Below, in pieces: positions 33,586 through 45,100 of a stretch of DNA of 64,000 nt (position 1 is its first letter; every line of letters begins with the position of its first letter). Under the pieces are notes generated by a model. It saw nothing but the letters and a program-made list of their open reading frames with translations. It did not search any database and had not been told where the DNA came from. The stretch lies in the NCBI GenBank assembly GCA_027625915.1, contig JANTQA010000033.1, forward strand, positions 4,092,001-4,156,000, in the 5' to 3' direction. The stretch comes from Anaeramoeba flamelloides (taxonomy: Eukaryota; Metamonada; Anaeramoebidae). Both the position numbers and the translations under genes were made by a program.

Positions 33586-36500
33586 GTTGTTATTTTGGGT
33601 TTTATGACACAATAAATTCATTAATCGGGTTAATATTATTTGCAAATAAATAGTAATATTAAAAAAAAAATAAAATAAAATAACAACTAACCTCTTTTTG
33701 ATATTGTTGAAAATTGTTCTTTTGGGAAATATAATTTTCCGTTCATAATCTTTCGATGTAATAGTGGTATTGAATAATCAAAAAATGGTGGTAATCCTGA
33801 CAGAAGGAGGTAGAGAATGACACCAGTGGACCAAATATCAACTGAGGTGCTTTGAGATTTTGTTTTATTTAAAGTGTAGTATAGAGAAAATAAAATGATA
33901 GATTAGAGGTAAAAATAAATATTAGATTGTATTGTACTTTTCTTATTTAGAATCAAAATGGCAGCATAAAAAAATTGTTTTGAGGTGTTTATTATTTGAA
34001 TGTTAGAGTTGGTGTTTATATTAAACTCAAATAATCGTTTTTTTGTTTTTTTTTTTTTTTCATTTACATATATATATATATATATAGACTCTATTTCCAA
34101 AAAAGTTGATGCAAATTTATTTTAAAAATATCTTTATAAAACATAATTCTAATATTAGATTATTTAAATAACCAAAATCGTTATTATTCATTAATTTATT
34201 GTTCATAAGAAATTATTTTGTTTATTTATAGGTCATTATCTTAATTAAAGATATCAAAGTTTCTGGTTGCAATTTTTTATGATATTTTTTTCTTATTTGA
34301 ATGTAATTTTTTTTCGCAAAGAGGTTTATTCTTGATAGAATTTCCCATAGAAGGGAAAGTTTCTGATTGTGTTTTATTGTTTAAAAATCCGTTTGTATCT
34401 TTATCATATTGCGTGTTTTCTTCAAATTGGATCTGCCTCATTTTCGATAAAAAAAGTGTGTAATTTTTTTTCCAATTTTTGGAAATATTTTGATGAATAT
34501 ATTTTGAAATTCAAACAATATATGCAAATTATTTTGGTGGTAATATTCCTCTTAATTTCATACTACTAATTTGTGAATGGAAATGTTTCCAAAGAGAATA
34601 TTTTTTGAAATTTAAAAAAAATCCCCCAGTTTTTTGGAAAGAACTTACTTTGAAAAAAGAGTAAACAAAATCCTTACTCTTTGGAATTTAGAGGGTTATA
34701 AAATGACTACAAATTAAATTCAATCTAACTAAATTGATTTTGTACTGAAAGAAAAAAGCAATTTGTTTCAAATTGAAGAAATTTAACCCTTTGGAAATTT
34801 AAAATAAGAAACGATTAATTTTGTTTTTTAAATTTTTTATTTTTGTAATTTATTAATTTTAGATCCTTTTCAATTTTTTTGAGTTAATTGAGTTTTTTTG
34901 TAATTGTGGAATCTAGAAACTTTTTTTTTTAATTGAATTTTTTTTGTTAGATCCTGTATTTTTTTTTTTTTTTTGTTATTTGAATTTTTACTAATCATCC
35001 CGAAAAAAATTGTTACCGTTGTGGAAAAAAAGTGAAACATTTGCTGATCATTCACTTTTCAATAACTTCAGTTATAATAAACACTATTGGTTAAAAAAAG
35101 ATCTTGGATCAAAAATTAATTTTCAAAATGTTTTAAAATTAAAGTTGGAAAATCCAATTTTCAGGTTCTAGAAAGATTTTTTTTCAAATATAATACTGTT
35201 ATTTGCAGAAAAATGGTAAAAACTTTTTTATTCACAGTCAAGAAGTCATAATATTATCTTTCAAAAGTATTTTAAATTTTGATAGATATCTTTCAAATGG
35301 TGGGAACAAACCTTTTGACAATTCAAGAATTCTTTATTTTTTTTCAATTGGGAAAAATTATTTTTGATTTTTGATTTTCCGTTAGTTTTTTTTTAATTTT
35401 TGAAATAAATTGAAAATTTAAGAAATTTTCGATTTATTCCAAAAAGTAAAAAAAACCGCCGATAGCTTTTCCAGAATTTAAAAGAATTGAGTAAAATCTA
35501 TGATTTTTCTCCTTTCTTTTGAATTCTGGAAAAGCTAGGCACTCTACGGACACTTTCCGTTAGGTTTTCTTGGGTTTTTCTATTTATTTGTGAAGTGTTC
35601 TGGGTTTTTTTGAGATTTTCTATTTTATTCGTGAAGTGTTCTAGGTTTTTTTTACTTTAGAAATAAACCGAAAATTTATTAAAATTTTCTGTTTATTTCT
35701 AAAGTAAAAAAAACCTAACGAAAATCTATTGATTTTCGAAATAAATAGTAAACTCAAAAAAACCTAACGAAAATCAATAGATTTTCGAAATAAAATAGAA
35801 AACCTCAAAAAAACCTAGAACACTTCACAAATAAATAGAAAAACTCAAAAAAACCTAACGAAAATCAATAGATTTAACAAATAAAACAGAAAACCTCAAG
35901 AAAACCTAGGCACTCTACGTCACTTGGCGGACACTTTCGTTAGGTTTTGCAGAATTTGAAAAAATAGAGTAAAATATCTTTGATTTTACTCTTTTCTTTT
36001 GGATTCTGGAAAAACTAGGTACTCGGGGCCACTTGACGGACACTTTCGTTATGTTTTCCAGAATTTTAAAGAATCCTGGAAATTCTATGAATTTTACTAA
36101 GCTATTTTGAATCCTGGAAAACGAGAACATGACATATTTATCATCAGTATTTTAATTTTTCCTTGTTTTAGTTTTATTAGATAAGTACAGCATTTTTAAA
36201 ACTATTAGTTATTGTCTATTCAAGTAAATATCTCCAAGTTGAATTAAACTAAAATTCATTCTCCCATTTATTTGTAATTTTTTACACCGAAAAAAACCTT
36301 TTTTTGTCGCTTAGAGACTTTTAAAAATCTTGGTACTATTAACAACGACAATAAATACAATAGATCAAGAATTTGAAGTTCTATAATCTTGATTATATTG
36401 TAAATAAACTTTATTGTAATGATTACGTAAGGTTAATGAAAGTAACAAGTTTTATCTAACTCGTTTTTTTTCAATTTTCTTTTTTCATACGGGTGTGCCC

Positions 36501-37667
36501 TTCAAGAAAAAATGGTTATTTTTGGGTTTAAATTGAAAATAATAAAAAGAGTAAATCAGCAAAGAAAGGCATACTCATATTCTTCTTGTTTCAGTATTTC
36601 GGGTGCCATGTATGTCGCAGTACCACAAAAAGTTTTGGTATATTCATTTTCTTGTAAAAACTTGGAGAAACCAAAATCTGTAATTAAGATCGATGTGATG
36701 TCGCAGCTGTTCATCAGTAATATATTTTCTGGCTAAAGGGGAATTTTGGAAACGGTGTTGTGTTGTTATTAGGTATTAAGGTTTTGAGCCATCCATTAAA
36801 TTTGTGAAAATACAAGTTTTATCTTTCACAAAAGCTAAAAACTTGTTTACAAAAAAAAAAAAAAAAATATAGTCAAGAAGCTTACTTTAAGATCACGATG
36901 AATTATATTTTTGGAATGCAAATATTTTAGAGCTTTAAGTAATATCAGGATAACAAAGGCTGCTTCTGTTTCCGTAAATCTTGATTTTTCTTCAATTAAG
37001 TCCATGAGAGATCCTCCTTTTGCGCTAAATTACAAAAAGAAGCAAAGCCAACGAATCATAAAAAAATATCTTTTTTTAAACCAAATAAAGAAGAACAAAC
37101 AAAAGAAAACAAAAACAACACTTACTATTCCATTACAAGAAACATTTTGTTTTTGATTTTATACATTTCATAGAGCTTGGTTACGTTTGGGTGGTTTAGC
37201 ACTGAGAGCGTCTCTATCTCATTTTTTCCATTTTCTTCGATTCCCTTGCAGCTCTGTATTTTTAAACAATATTCCTTTTGGGATTTGTGTTCGACAATTC
37301 GGTAAACATTTGAAAAGGCTCCTCTATTCGTTTAGTAGTGGTGTGTTAATATTAAGAATGTATTTTCAAAAAGGAAACAAGTTTTTTTTTTTTTTTTCAA
37401 ACAATCATTTGTGTTGGAGTTTTCAAGAAACCTCTGAAACATGATTGGGTGTTCCACCGAAGCTCTTTTTGGATTGTACAATTGAAAAAAAAAAAAAAAT
37501 CTTTTCCTTTTGTAAAATTACTTGTTGTTATTATTAAAAAAGAGAATTTTGGTTAATTAAGGTGATTTTCTTCAAAAGAGAGTTTAATTTTACTGTCCAA
37601 CGAGTTCTTTTTTTTCATATTTTAGAAAAAATTCCTTTTTGGTAAGGTGTTGCGTCTTTTTGTTCAT
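33320..37667 (-). CDS. CAMK-family Ser/Thr protein kinase (six exons, complete)
   Basis: Six exons on the minus strand join in phase: 37667-37594, 37323-37126, 37024-36886, 36732-36575, 33849-33692 and 33510-33320, giving 918 nt and 305 residues. Every kinase landmark is present. The glycine loop is GQGAFSNV (25-31 region, split across intron 1). YCLKIQ holds the ATP lysine (46) and NEIE the alpha-C Glu (about 60). The catalytic loop is HRDLKPEN with Asp135, and DFG starts at 156. The activation loop contains TKTFCGTATYMAPEIL; then come DIWSTGVILYLLLSGLPPF, typical of the CaMK/CAMK-like group, and KVNPKERITIDQALKNTWL at the end of the fold. A short Lys/Glu/Asn-rich tail follows; I see no convincing calmodulin-binding segment or extra domain. 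It should be an active kinase. Introns are 101-270 bp except intron 4 (2,725 bp), which holds repeats. Confidence 0.95.
34086..34648 (+). mobile_element. MITE-1, copy D (inside kinase intron 4)
   Basis: It starts ACTCTATTTCCAAAAAAGTT and ends CCCCCAGTTTTTTGGAAAGA. Internal landmarks CAAATTTATTTTAAAAATAT, ATTAATTTATTGTTCATAAG, AATTTTTGGAAATATTTTGA and ATGAATATATTTTGAAATTC match the family. It is inserted antisense to the host gene. Confidence 0.78.
35450..36125. repeat. palindromic repeat complex, copy 1
   Basis: Nested and tandem inverted repeats are built from AAACCTAACGAAAATC, AATAGATTTTCG/CGAAAATCTATT and ACCTAGAACACTTCAC/GTGAAGTGTTCTAGGT words. Hairpins such as GCTTTTCCAGAAT...ATTCTGGAAAAGC close it, and GGACACTTTCGTTAG-type words recur three times. 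A related copy starts at about 63,640. Unknown class; no coding sequence. Confidence 0.75.
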
Positions 37668-38123
37668 TTGTTCAACAAAATCGAAATTTGACAAAAAATG
37701 TAAAAAATAATTCCAATTAAATTTCATATTTTTGTAGAGAAAACAAATTTATTCTTTTCATCATAATGAGAGTGAAATTCCTTATTTGGTTTGTTCTAAA
37801 AGAAGTTGATAAAAATTTTCATTCAACTTATCAAAGATTGTCATTCAGATTTATTTTTAAAAGATAAACTTTTTGAGTTACTACTATTTGGTGTAAAATA
37901 AAGAGAACAAAATATTCATTCAGCTTTCTAACAAAAGATTTTGAATCATTTAACATTTCAAATTTTTTAATTCTAAAAATCAGCTTAAATTATTGACTTG
38001 ACCTCTTTTGAGAATTTCCGAAGAATTTGGTATTGTATTTTAATTTTTGTGAAGTGATTTTGCTAAAAAGTTCAGTTGTTTCAATATCCCTTGTTTATTT
38101 GAATGAGTTTTATTTTTCAAACT

Positions 38124-38554
38124 TTAAGGACTATCTAAAATAAAGTCAATATAGGGGTCTCACAAATCAAAAAATTCGTGAATTAGAATCCTAATCTCTT
38201 TAGATCCAGAAGAACTGGAAAATTTTGAACAATTTAGGAATAGATAAATTTGAAAAAGATCTTACTAAATTGGAAGGTGGGAGTAAAAATCGGCTTCCCA
38301 ACCATGTTTCTTCTAATTAAAGTATTGTCTAGTTTCCAATAAAAACCTCTGAAAAAAGGAACTTAGAAGAAACATGGTTGTACTGTGTGTTTTACTACCA
38401 TCTTTCAATTAACTATCTGTTTTGTACTAATTATCTAATTCCTAAATTTCTGAAATTTTATAGTTCTGCTGGATCTAAAGAGATTAGGATTCTAATTCGC
38501 TCGTGTTTTAATTTCTAAGACCACCAAGATGGTTTTATTTGAGATAACCCTTGA
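38124..38554. mobile_element. ~430-bp foldback element with nested palindrome
   Basis: AATTAGAATCCTAATCTCTT at the left faces AAGAGATTAGGATTCTAATT at the right, part of a near-perfect 30 bp block. The outer ends TTAAGGACTATCTAAAATAA and TTATTTGAGATAACCCTTGA are also inverted. An inner pair, CAACCATGTTTCTTCTAA and TTAGAAGAAACATGGTTG, forms a second hairpin. A fragment of the same family, with ATATCCAGAAGAACTGTAAA, lies near 45,215. Confidence 0.8.
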
Positions 38555-40696
38555 ATTGTTGTTTTCCAAATTTTGTGTTTATAAGTGTTGTAACCAAAAA
38601 TATTTATAAATGTTTTTTTCACTTTTTAATTGTTGTAGAAAATGAAAATCTTTCAAGAGTATGTTGTTTTTACAAAACGATATCAATCTTTAAAATAATA
38701 CTTTCATTCTTATATAAATAGATGAAAATTTATTTATTCAAAATCCCCAAAAATTTTTTTTTCTTCTAATTAAATGAAATATCTAAAGATCTTTTGGTAA
38801 CCAATGAGTATTGAAATTTTTCAAATAGAATTGATTTTTAAATGATTCAACCTATTCACTTGATAAATATTTTTAAATAGTATAAAATTTCAGTTGATTA
38901 GCTTTAATTTCAATTATGGATATTACTTTATTTAGGAATCTTATCTCGTCCAATGTATATATGACAAAAAAGAATCAAATAATAAAAAAATATCACTAAT
39001 TACAAAAGATGATTTTAATGTTAATGGGCAGACCCTAGTTTTTTAGAAATTCTTTAATAAAAAACCAATTTTGATAAAATTTTGTATTAGATTTAGCTAT
39101 CCCAAAGACTATTAGAATTAAAAGAATAACAAAACCCGCTTTATTAATTCTTCAAAATATTAATTTAAAGTTTTTGTATTGTAAAAATAATTCCCTTTGC
39201 CAATCTCAAAAAACATCTACTATTTTTTATTCTTAGATATTCAAAATAACCTTTTTTTATTAATAAAGTTAATTTCATCAAAGTAGAAATCATTTTGAGT
39301 CTTTTATTTGACTAAAATTTTGATTTTTAAATGAATTTTTCAAATAAAAAACCTACTAAAAATCAATAGAAATTTTTGACATATAAAAAAAAAGTAACTT
39401 AATTTTTCAAAGAGAGGCAATAAAAAAAACCTCCAAAAACATAATCAACAACAACTAAAACAATACACCTCATTTAATATTAATTTAGTTTTTGAATATT
39501 TCAAAGATGAGAGGAATTATTACTAAATGAAGAAAAATTAACAATATAAAATGAGAGAATAACTGAGTTTGGAATTCAAAAAAAAAAGTTTGTACTTTGT
39601 TGATCAACACATTAAGTAAAAGAAATTCACCCAAACATTCATCTATTTACACCAATAACAAAATATTTCCAAACAGCATAAAAATTAATAGAAAATTTTA
39701 ATCTATGCTGATTGATTAACCAAAGCAAAAAATTGAAAAATAAGTGAAATTTTTTGATTTTAATTAAAAAAAACTTTGAAAATTTTCGATAACAATTTTG
39801 CATATTTAAATAGTTACAAAACAATTTTTCATAAAAGATTCGTATCTTTTTTGTTGTTGTTTTTAATCTACCAAACTGAAAGATTTGGCGATTGTGGATT
39901 TTGGTGACAGGTTCGTTAAAATTTGATCGAGTAAGTTCAAACATGGGGAGCTTGAAATTAGGGGGTTGTAGAAAATGATGTGTCAAAATGGTCCCATGTA
40001 AACAATGTTTGATTTCGAATGTTCAAGGTTTTACTGGACTGTTATTTTTCAAAAACAGCAAAAAAAGACACAAACTAACAGTTAAAGATAAAAAAAATCA
40101 CTGTTAAAAAAAAACAAGGGTTATTTAGATAAACAACATAATAATTATGAAAAAACATTAACAAAAAAGTCAACAAGGGTTATTCAAACCTCTGTGGAAT
40201 GAAAAGTTTGAACTTTTTATTCTATAATTAACAGTAAATATATTATTTTAATATTTGGTATTTCGGTTTGAACTTATCTGGTCTTTTTTTTATTTTTTTT
40301 AGGTTGATGTATTTTTGCAAAAGGGACAAAATATTTTTAACAATTGTTCACTGAAAAAAATTTATTGTAACAACTGAAGAATCTTTTCAAACTTAATCTT
40401 CGAATTGGTATGCTTGAATTTCCTTTCTTGATGTTGAAATAGTTTGCAAGAAGAAAAAAGTTTAAAAAGAATAAATTATTTAGAATTCAAGTAATTGAAT
40501 TTGATCTATAAAATATCATTACCATGAAATTAAACTAAATGTTTGAAAATTATAGTTTTAATTTTTTTTTTTATAATTTTTTGCCTTGGATCGTAAATTA
40601 GATTTGAATTGTTGGAATGGTAAATAATTTATAAAATCCCTTGTTTATTGAAATACACATTAAGAGAAGTTATTTTAAACACCGAGTTCTAAGATA

Positions 40697-40872
40697 TAAG
40701 TACTGGTCTCTATTATTTTTTTTTTTGGTCATTGTCTAAATAGGTATTCCTTATCTAGTAATAAGTTTAATAATGAAAATAAACAGGGTTTTTCAAATCT
40801 TAGTAATTGGCAATTTTTTTTACCATCTCTATTAAATATATATAAAAAAATTTAATAAAGATTAGTACCTTA
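40697..40872 (+). mobile_element. MITE-2, intact copy
   Basis: This 176 bp copy has ends TAAGTACTGGTCTCTATTAT and ATAAAGATTAGTACCTTA (inverted). It shares ATTCCTTATCTAG, AATAAACAGGGTTTTTCAAA and GTAATTGGCAA with the 19.1 kb copy. Confidence 0.82.
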
Positions 40873-41289
40873 AAAAAATGAAAAATGATCATAAAAATCT
40901 AATCAATTTTATGAATATATTAGTATCCAGAATATAAACCCAATGTATTGAATTGGTCCTATTCTTTTTTTATTCTTCTTGTTAACACATAGTACTTAAT
41001 ATATCCCCATGGCGTATATTAAGATCATATCGATTCTTGGGATTAATTTCTAGGTTATTATTAAAAAAACATAAATTATGAATTTAATTTGTTACTTTTT
41101 TGATTATTTTTTTCTATTTCTAAACCCTTTATAGAGGTAGAAGTATTTAACACCCCGTTATTTAAAAAATAAAAATATCAAAATTTTCCTTCAGCTTCCC
41201 ATAAAGTATTAAAAAAACTATCAAAGTTCCCAATTTTAAAAGGGAAATTAATAACTTAATCATTGTGAAAAAATATTGACTTATTAATA

Positions 41290-42115
41290 ACAAAGTGGGT
41301 CAATAATTTTTTTTTTCATTTTTTAAATAATAAATATTAGCAAAATGATTTTTGATCAAGGTATGATTTAATGGACAAATCTTACATTTAAGAAAAAACA
41401 AAGTAATTATCAATTAAAATTTTCAAGAAAAAATATTATTTTGTTGCATTTTGACCTCTTCGGAAAGTCTTTGAAAAGATAACAATGCAAAAATTGAATT
41501 TTAATTGCTCACTTTACTAAAAATTTTTAATTTTTTTTTATTAGGTTACATTCCAAGATCAAGTTAGTCATTGTTTGGGAAGACCAAAAATTAATAACTG
41601 TTTTAAATTAAGGTTTCTGTTTTCTCAAGATTTTTAGAATTAGAATGGTTTCTAAAATCATAATGTTTTGTTATTTTGGAGTTTTTGATTGTAAAAAATT
41701 AGTGAAAATTAACCACTATTGAAAAAATATCTTTTTTGAAAGATTATTTGATTCAATTTGGTTTAAAAGAATGTTTAAGATAAACCTTGTTGTATCCACA
41801 ATATCTAGCAATAATAAATATCTTATTAAATATATAGATTTTAATATTTCTCAATAAATAGTTATCTTATTTTAAGTAAAGTTTACAAATAACATTCAAT
41901 TTTTGTACTTTTCACTTTCCAAACGATTCTGAAAGGGTCAAAATGTAACAAATTAATATTTTTTCTTGAAAATTATTATTGGTGATTACTATGATTTTTC
42001 TTTTGTGTAAGATTTTTTCATACAATTTTACTCTGATCAAAAATCATTTTTCAAATATTTAACATTTATTACACAAAAATAGATTTTTGACTGACCCAAT
42101 TTTTTTTAATGACCC
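41290..42115. mobile_element. ~820-bp element with ~230-bp inverted ends
   Basis: The left arm (about 41,290-41,520) and right arm (about 41,870-42,115) are inverted copies. AAATGATTTTTGATCAAGGT faces ACTCTGATCAAAAATCATTT, AATTTTCAAGAAAAAATATT faces AATATTTTTTCTTGAAAATT, and TTGTTGCATTTTGACC faces GGTCAAAATGTAACAA. GGGTCAAT and its complement mark the outer tips. The loop is non-coding. Confidence 0.78.
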
Positions 42116-45100
42116 AAATTTTTTTCACATGGTTAATCTTCTTTTCAGATATAAAAAATTGAATAATTCAATAATATTAAAATAATTTTTTTCGTGGGGT
42201 TGAATGAAAATTTTGTTCCATTTATTTTGGATAATATTATATCTTTTATAAAAATGTTAAAATTCAATTATTCTAAATAAAATTTTATATCCAAGCACAA
42301 TAATGAAGCTTGATTAACTTTCTAAAATTATTGTTTTTCCATTGGTTTTGTAAAGACCATAGGGTTTCTTCAACTCATAATTTGTAAAATATGTGAGGGT
42401 TTATATTATGGTTTTCCATTCATTAATGGGGAAATAAAGTATATCTGAAAATTAATACCTTCCTGGATCCTAATATGAAAAAAAAACTTCAATATTCCAC
42501 CAATGGTTCTATAAAGTGTTTATTTCATAAAATATTTTTCCAAAGACTTTCAATATTTGAAAAAAGATTAATAATAAAGGATGATGTGAATAACCAAATT
42601 TAATAATATCTTTAACTTGTGTTTTTTGAAGTAAAGGTGTACAATATTGATACAGTTATTCTAAAAAGATGGGTATTTTTTTATTATTTTATCATAATAA
42701 AAAATGTTTAAAGGTTTCCTATTTTAATAAAGTTTACAAGTATTTTATAAAAAGTTTTTTCATTTCTAACTACCAACTTTTAAAAAATATGTAAAGGTTA
42801 AACTTTCTTTTATTTAAATAGAAAACTTGAAAAAAGTTTTAATTTTGAAAAATTTTCGACTTAATTGAAACAGAAAATTTGATAAAAAGTTTTTAAGAAT
42901 TCATCTTTTTTTGAATATTTTTATTGTCGCGAATATAATATAATGTTGCTGGGAAGTGAATTAATAAAGCATCCAGAAATATTCCCTTTTAAAAATTATC
43001 CACAATAAAAGTTTATTTTGTATATATTTGCAGCTTACAAATTATTTTTATTTTTTTTTTTTGTAAATAGAAAATCCCTATTTCATAAATTATGACTAAT
43101 TCGAAAAAAAAAAAAAAATTGAACAAAAAATACATCTATTCTTGGGTATTTGTTAACTTATCATTATTAAATCTAGTTAATAATTCCGTTTTAAATCATT
43201 TTAAACTAGTAAAAGCTTGATATTTCATAAATAAAAAATAAAAATAAAAACTAAAAAAGGGTGAGTCATAATTTTTGAAATGGGGACTACCAATTTTTTA
43301 TTAACCAACTTTGTGAAATAAGTTTTAACAAGAAATTTTTTTTTGTTTGTAATAATATTAGTTTAAAATTTTATCACAACCTTGGAAATTTTCTAAATGT
43401 TTATGAACATGTTCCAAGATATTTTTATTTTCCTCTTCAAAGATGTTTAAAATAAAAATAATATTGTAAAAAAAAAAAAAAAAGAAAAATTAGAAAAAAT
43501 TAGAATATATTAAAAAATTGTTGAAAAAAAAAAAAAAAAGTAAAACAAAAAATGATCAACAATCAAAAAAAAAAAAATATCCATCAAAATAAAAATAACG
43601 GTATACAAAAATTTGAAAAGGTAATACTAAATATTGACAAAATTTGAAAAAATGATACAAATCAAAAAATTGGAGAATTATTTTGATAAGAATATTTGAT
43701 ACCCAAAAAAAAAAAAAAAAAAAATCACTTCCAGTAAAGTTATAAAGTGGGGAAACATTTTTGAAAAATAGTTTTTAAAAGTAATTTTGATGGGGTTTTT
43801 TAATAACAAAAATATTTGAAAAGGCACTAAACTATTCCATTTTGGATTCAAAAACTTTTAAAAATAATACAACTATTAAAAAATGTTAAATCGGAGTGTT
43901 TAAGGTTGTTATAATAAACCCTATTTCTGCCAACTTTGATATTTAAAAATAAAAAATTCATTTTTTAAAAAAATCGACCAGGTCATAATTGTTAACAAAT
44001 AGGAGAAATAATAAATTTAAAATTAAAGTTGATCTCCATAAAAGAAATACCGAAACAAACTATTTTTTAAAAAAAAAATTAAAATATTTAAAAAAAATGG
44101 ACATTCATAAGGAGGTCTAGTGCAAATTTTCAAAATTTCTTGTGAAAATAAAAATTTTTAATCATAATGTTTATTAAATAGTAAATATAAAAATTAGAAA
44201 AGAAATTATAAAGCCTCAATTTTCATAAAGTTAATTTGTGGTTCCTGAGTATTTTTGTTTTTTTCAAACTGACTTACCAAAAAAAAAAAAAAAAGAAGAG
44301 AAAAAAGCAAAAAATAAAAATTTGAAAAAAAAAAGATCAAATGAGAAAAAATGATTTTGATCTAAAAATTGGAAATTTATTTTGTGGGGTATAATGGATT
44401 GAGTTGATAGAATATGTTCTTTTTCTTAAATAAAGCTGGGTCCTTTAAACTGGAAGGGTGTTTATTGTACTAAAATCTGGAATTTATGTTTTGATTGTGA
44501 ATTTTTTTTGTTTCGTGATTTTAAACAAAGATAGTGAGATAAAAGTGGAACTTCCTTCAAAACCGAATAAAATGTATTGTTTAAAAATTTGACTCTGGTT
44601 AATTTTGATTGTTTTCACGTGTTGGGTGGTTGGTTATATTTTGTTTTCAGAGTTTCAATGCTATGTAGCTTTCAAAATATTGGTTTCTAATAATGCTCTC
44701 ACAATAAACATTTTATAAAATTCAGATAATCTAAATAAATAAGTATAAAAAATGATAACTTAATTTTCAATTATAATTAATTAATTATTTTTTTTATCAA
44801 CATCAATCCTTTTACAACGGGTTCACGGGTGGCCCTTCACTGGATATTTGATGTTTGAAAAGAAAACAAATTCATTTTTATGTATTCATTAAGGATATTT
44901 TTGTTTTTTTGATTTTGAAATTTTTTGTTGAATTTTTCATCTTCTTTTTTATCCCCACATGCTTCCTTTCTTGATTAAATCTCATACAATCTAACAAAAT
45001 ATATCAGTGGTTTTGGCAAGGTCCTCACATGTGTTACCAACTGGAAAGGTATTAGTATTGAAGAAAACGCAAATTTTATCGAGCAAAAACTTTTGAAAAT

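Larger units (their letters stand above)
33850..36574 (-). other. 2.7-kb intron 4 of the CAMK kinase
   Basis: The donor GTATGC follows the codon part GA and the acceptor CTCAAAG precedes C-ACC-TCA, restoring Tyr-Asp-Thr-Ser-Val-Asp-Ile-Trp. The intron is at least ten times longer than this gene's other introns. Its extra length includes MITE-1 copy D and a palindromic repeat complex; between them I see only A+T-rich sequence. Confidence 0.85.

Noticed and set aside
36512-37444. Three short plus-strand ORFs
   Set aside because: They are the complement of the CAMK kinase exons, whose minus-strand translation carries the complete set of kinase motifs.
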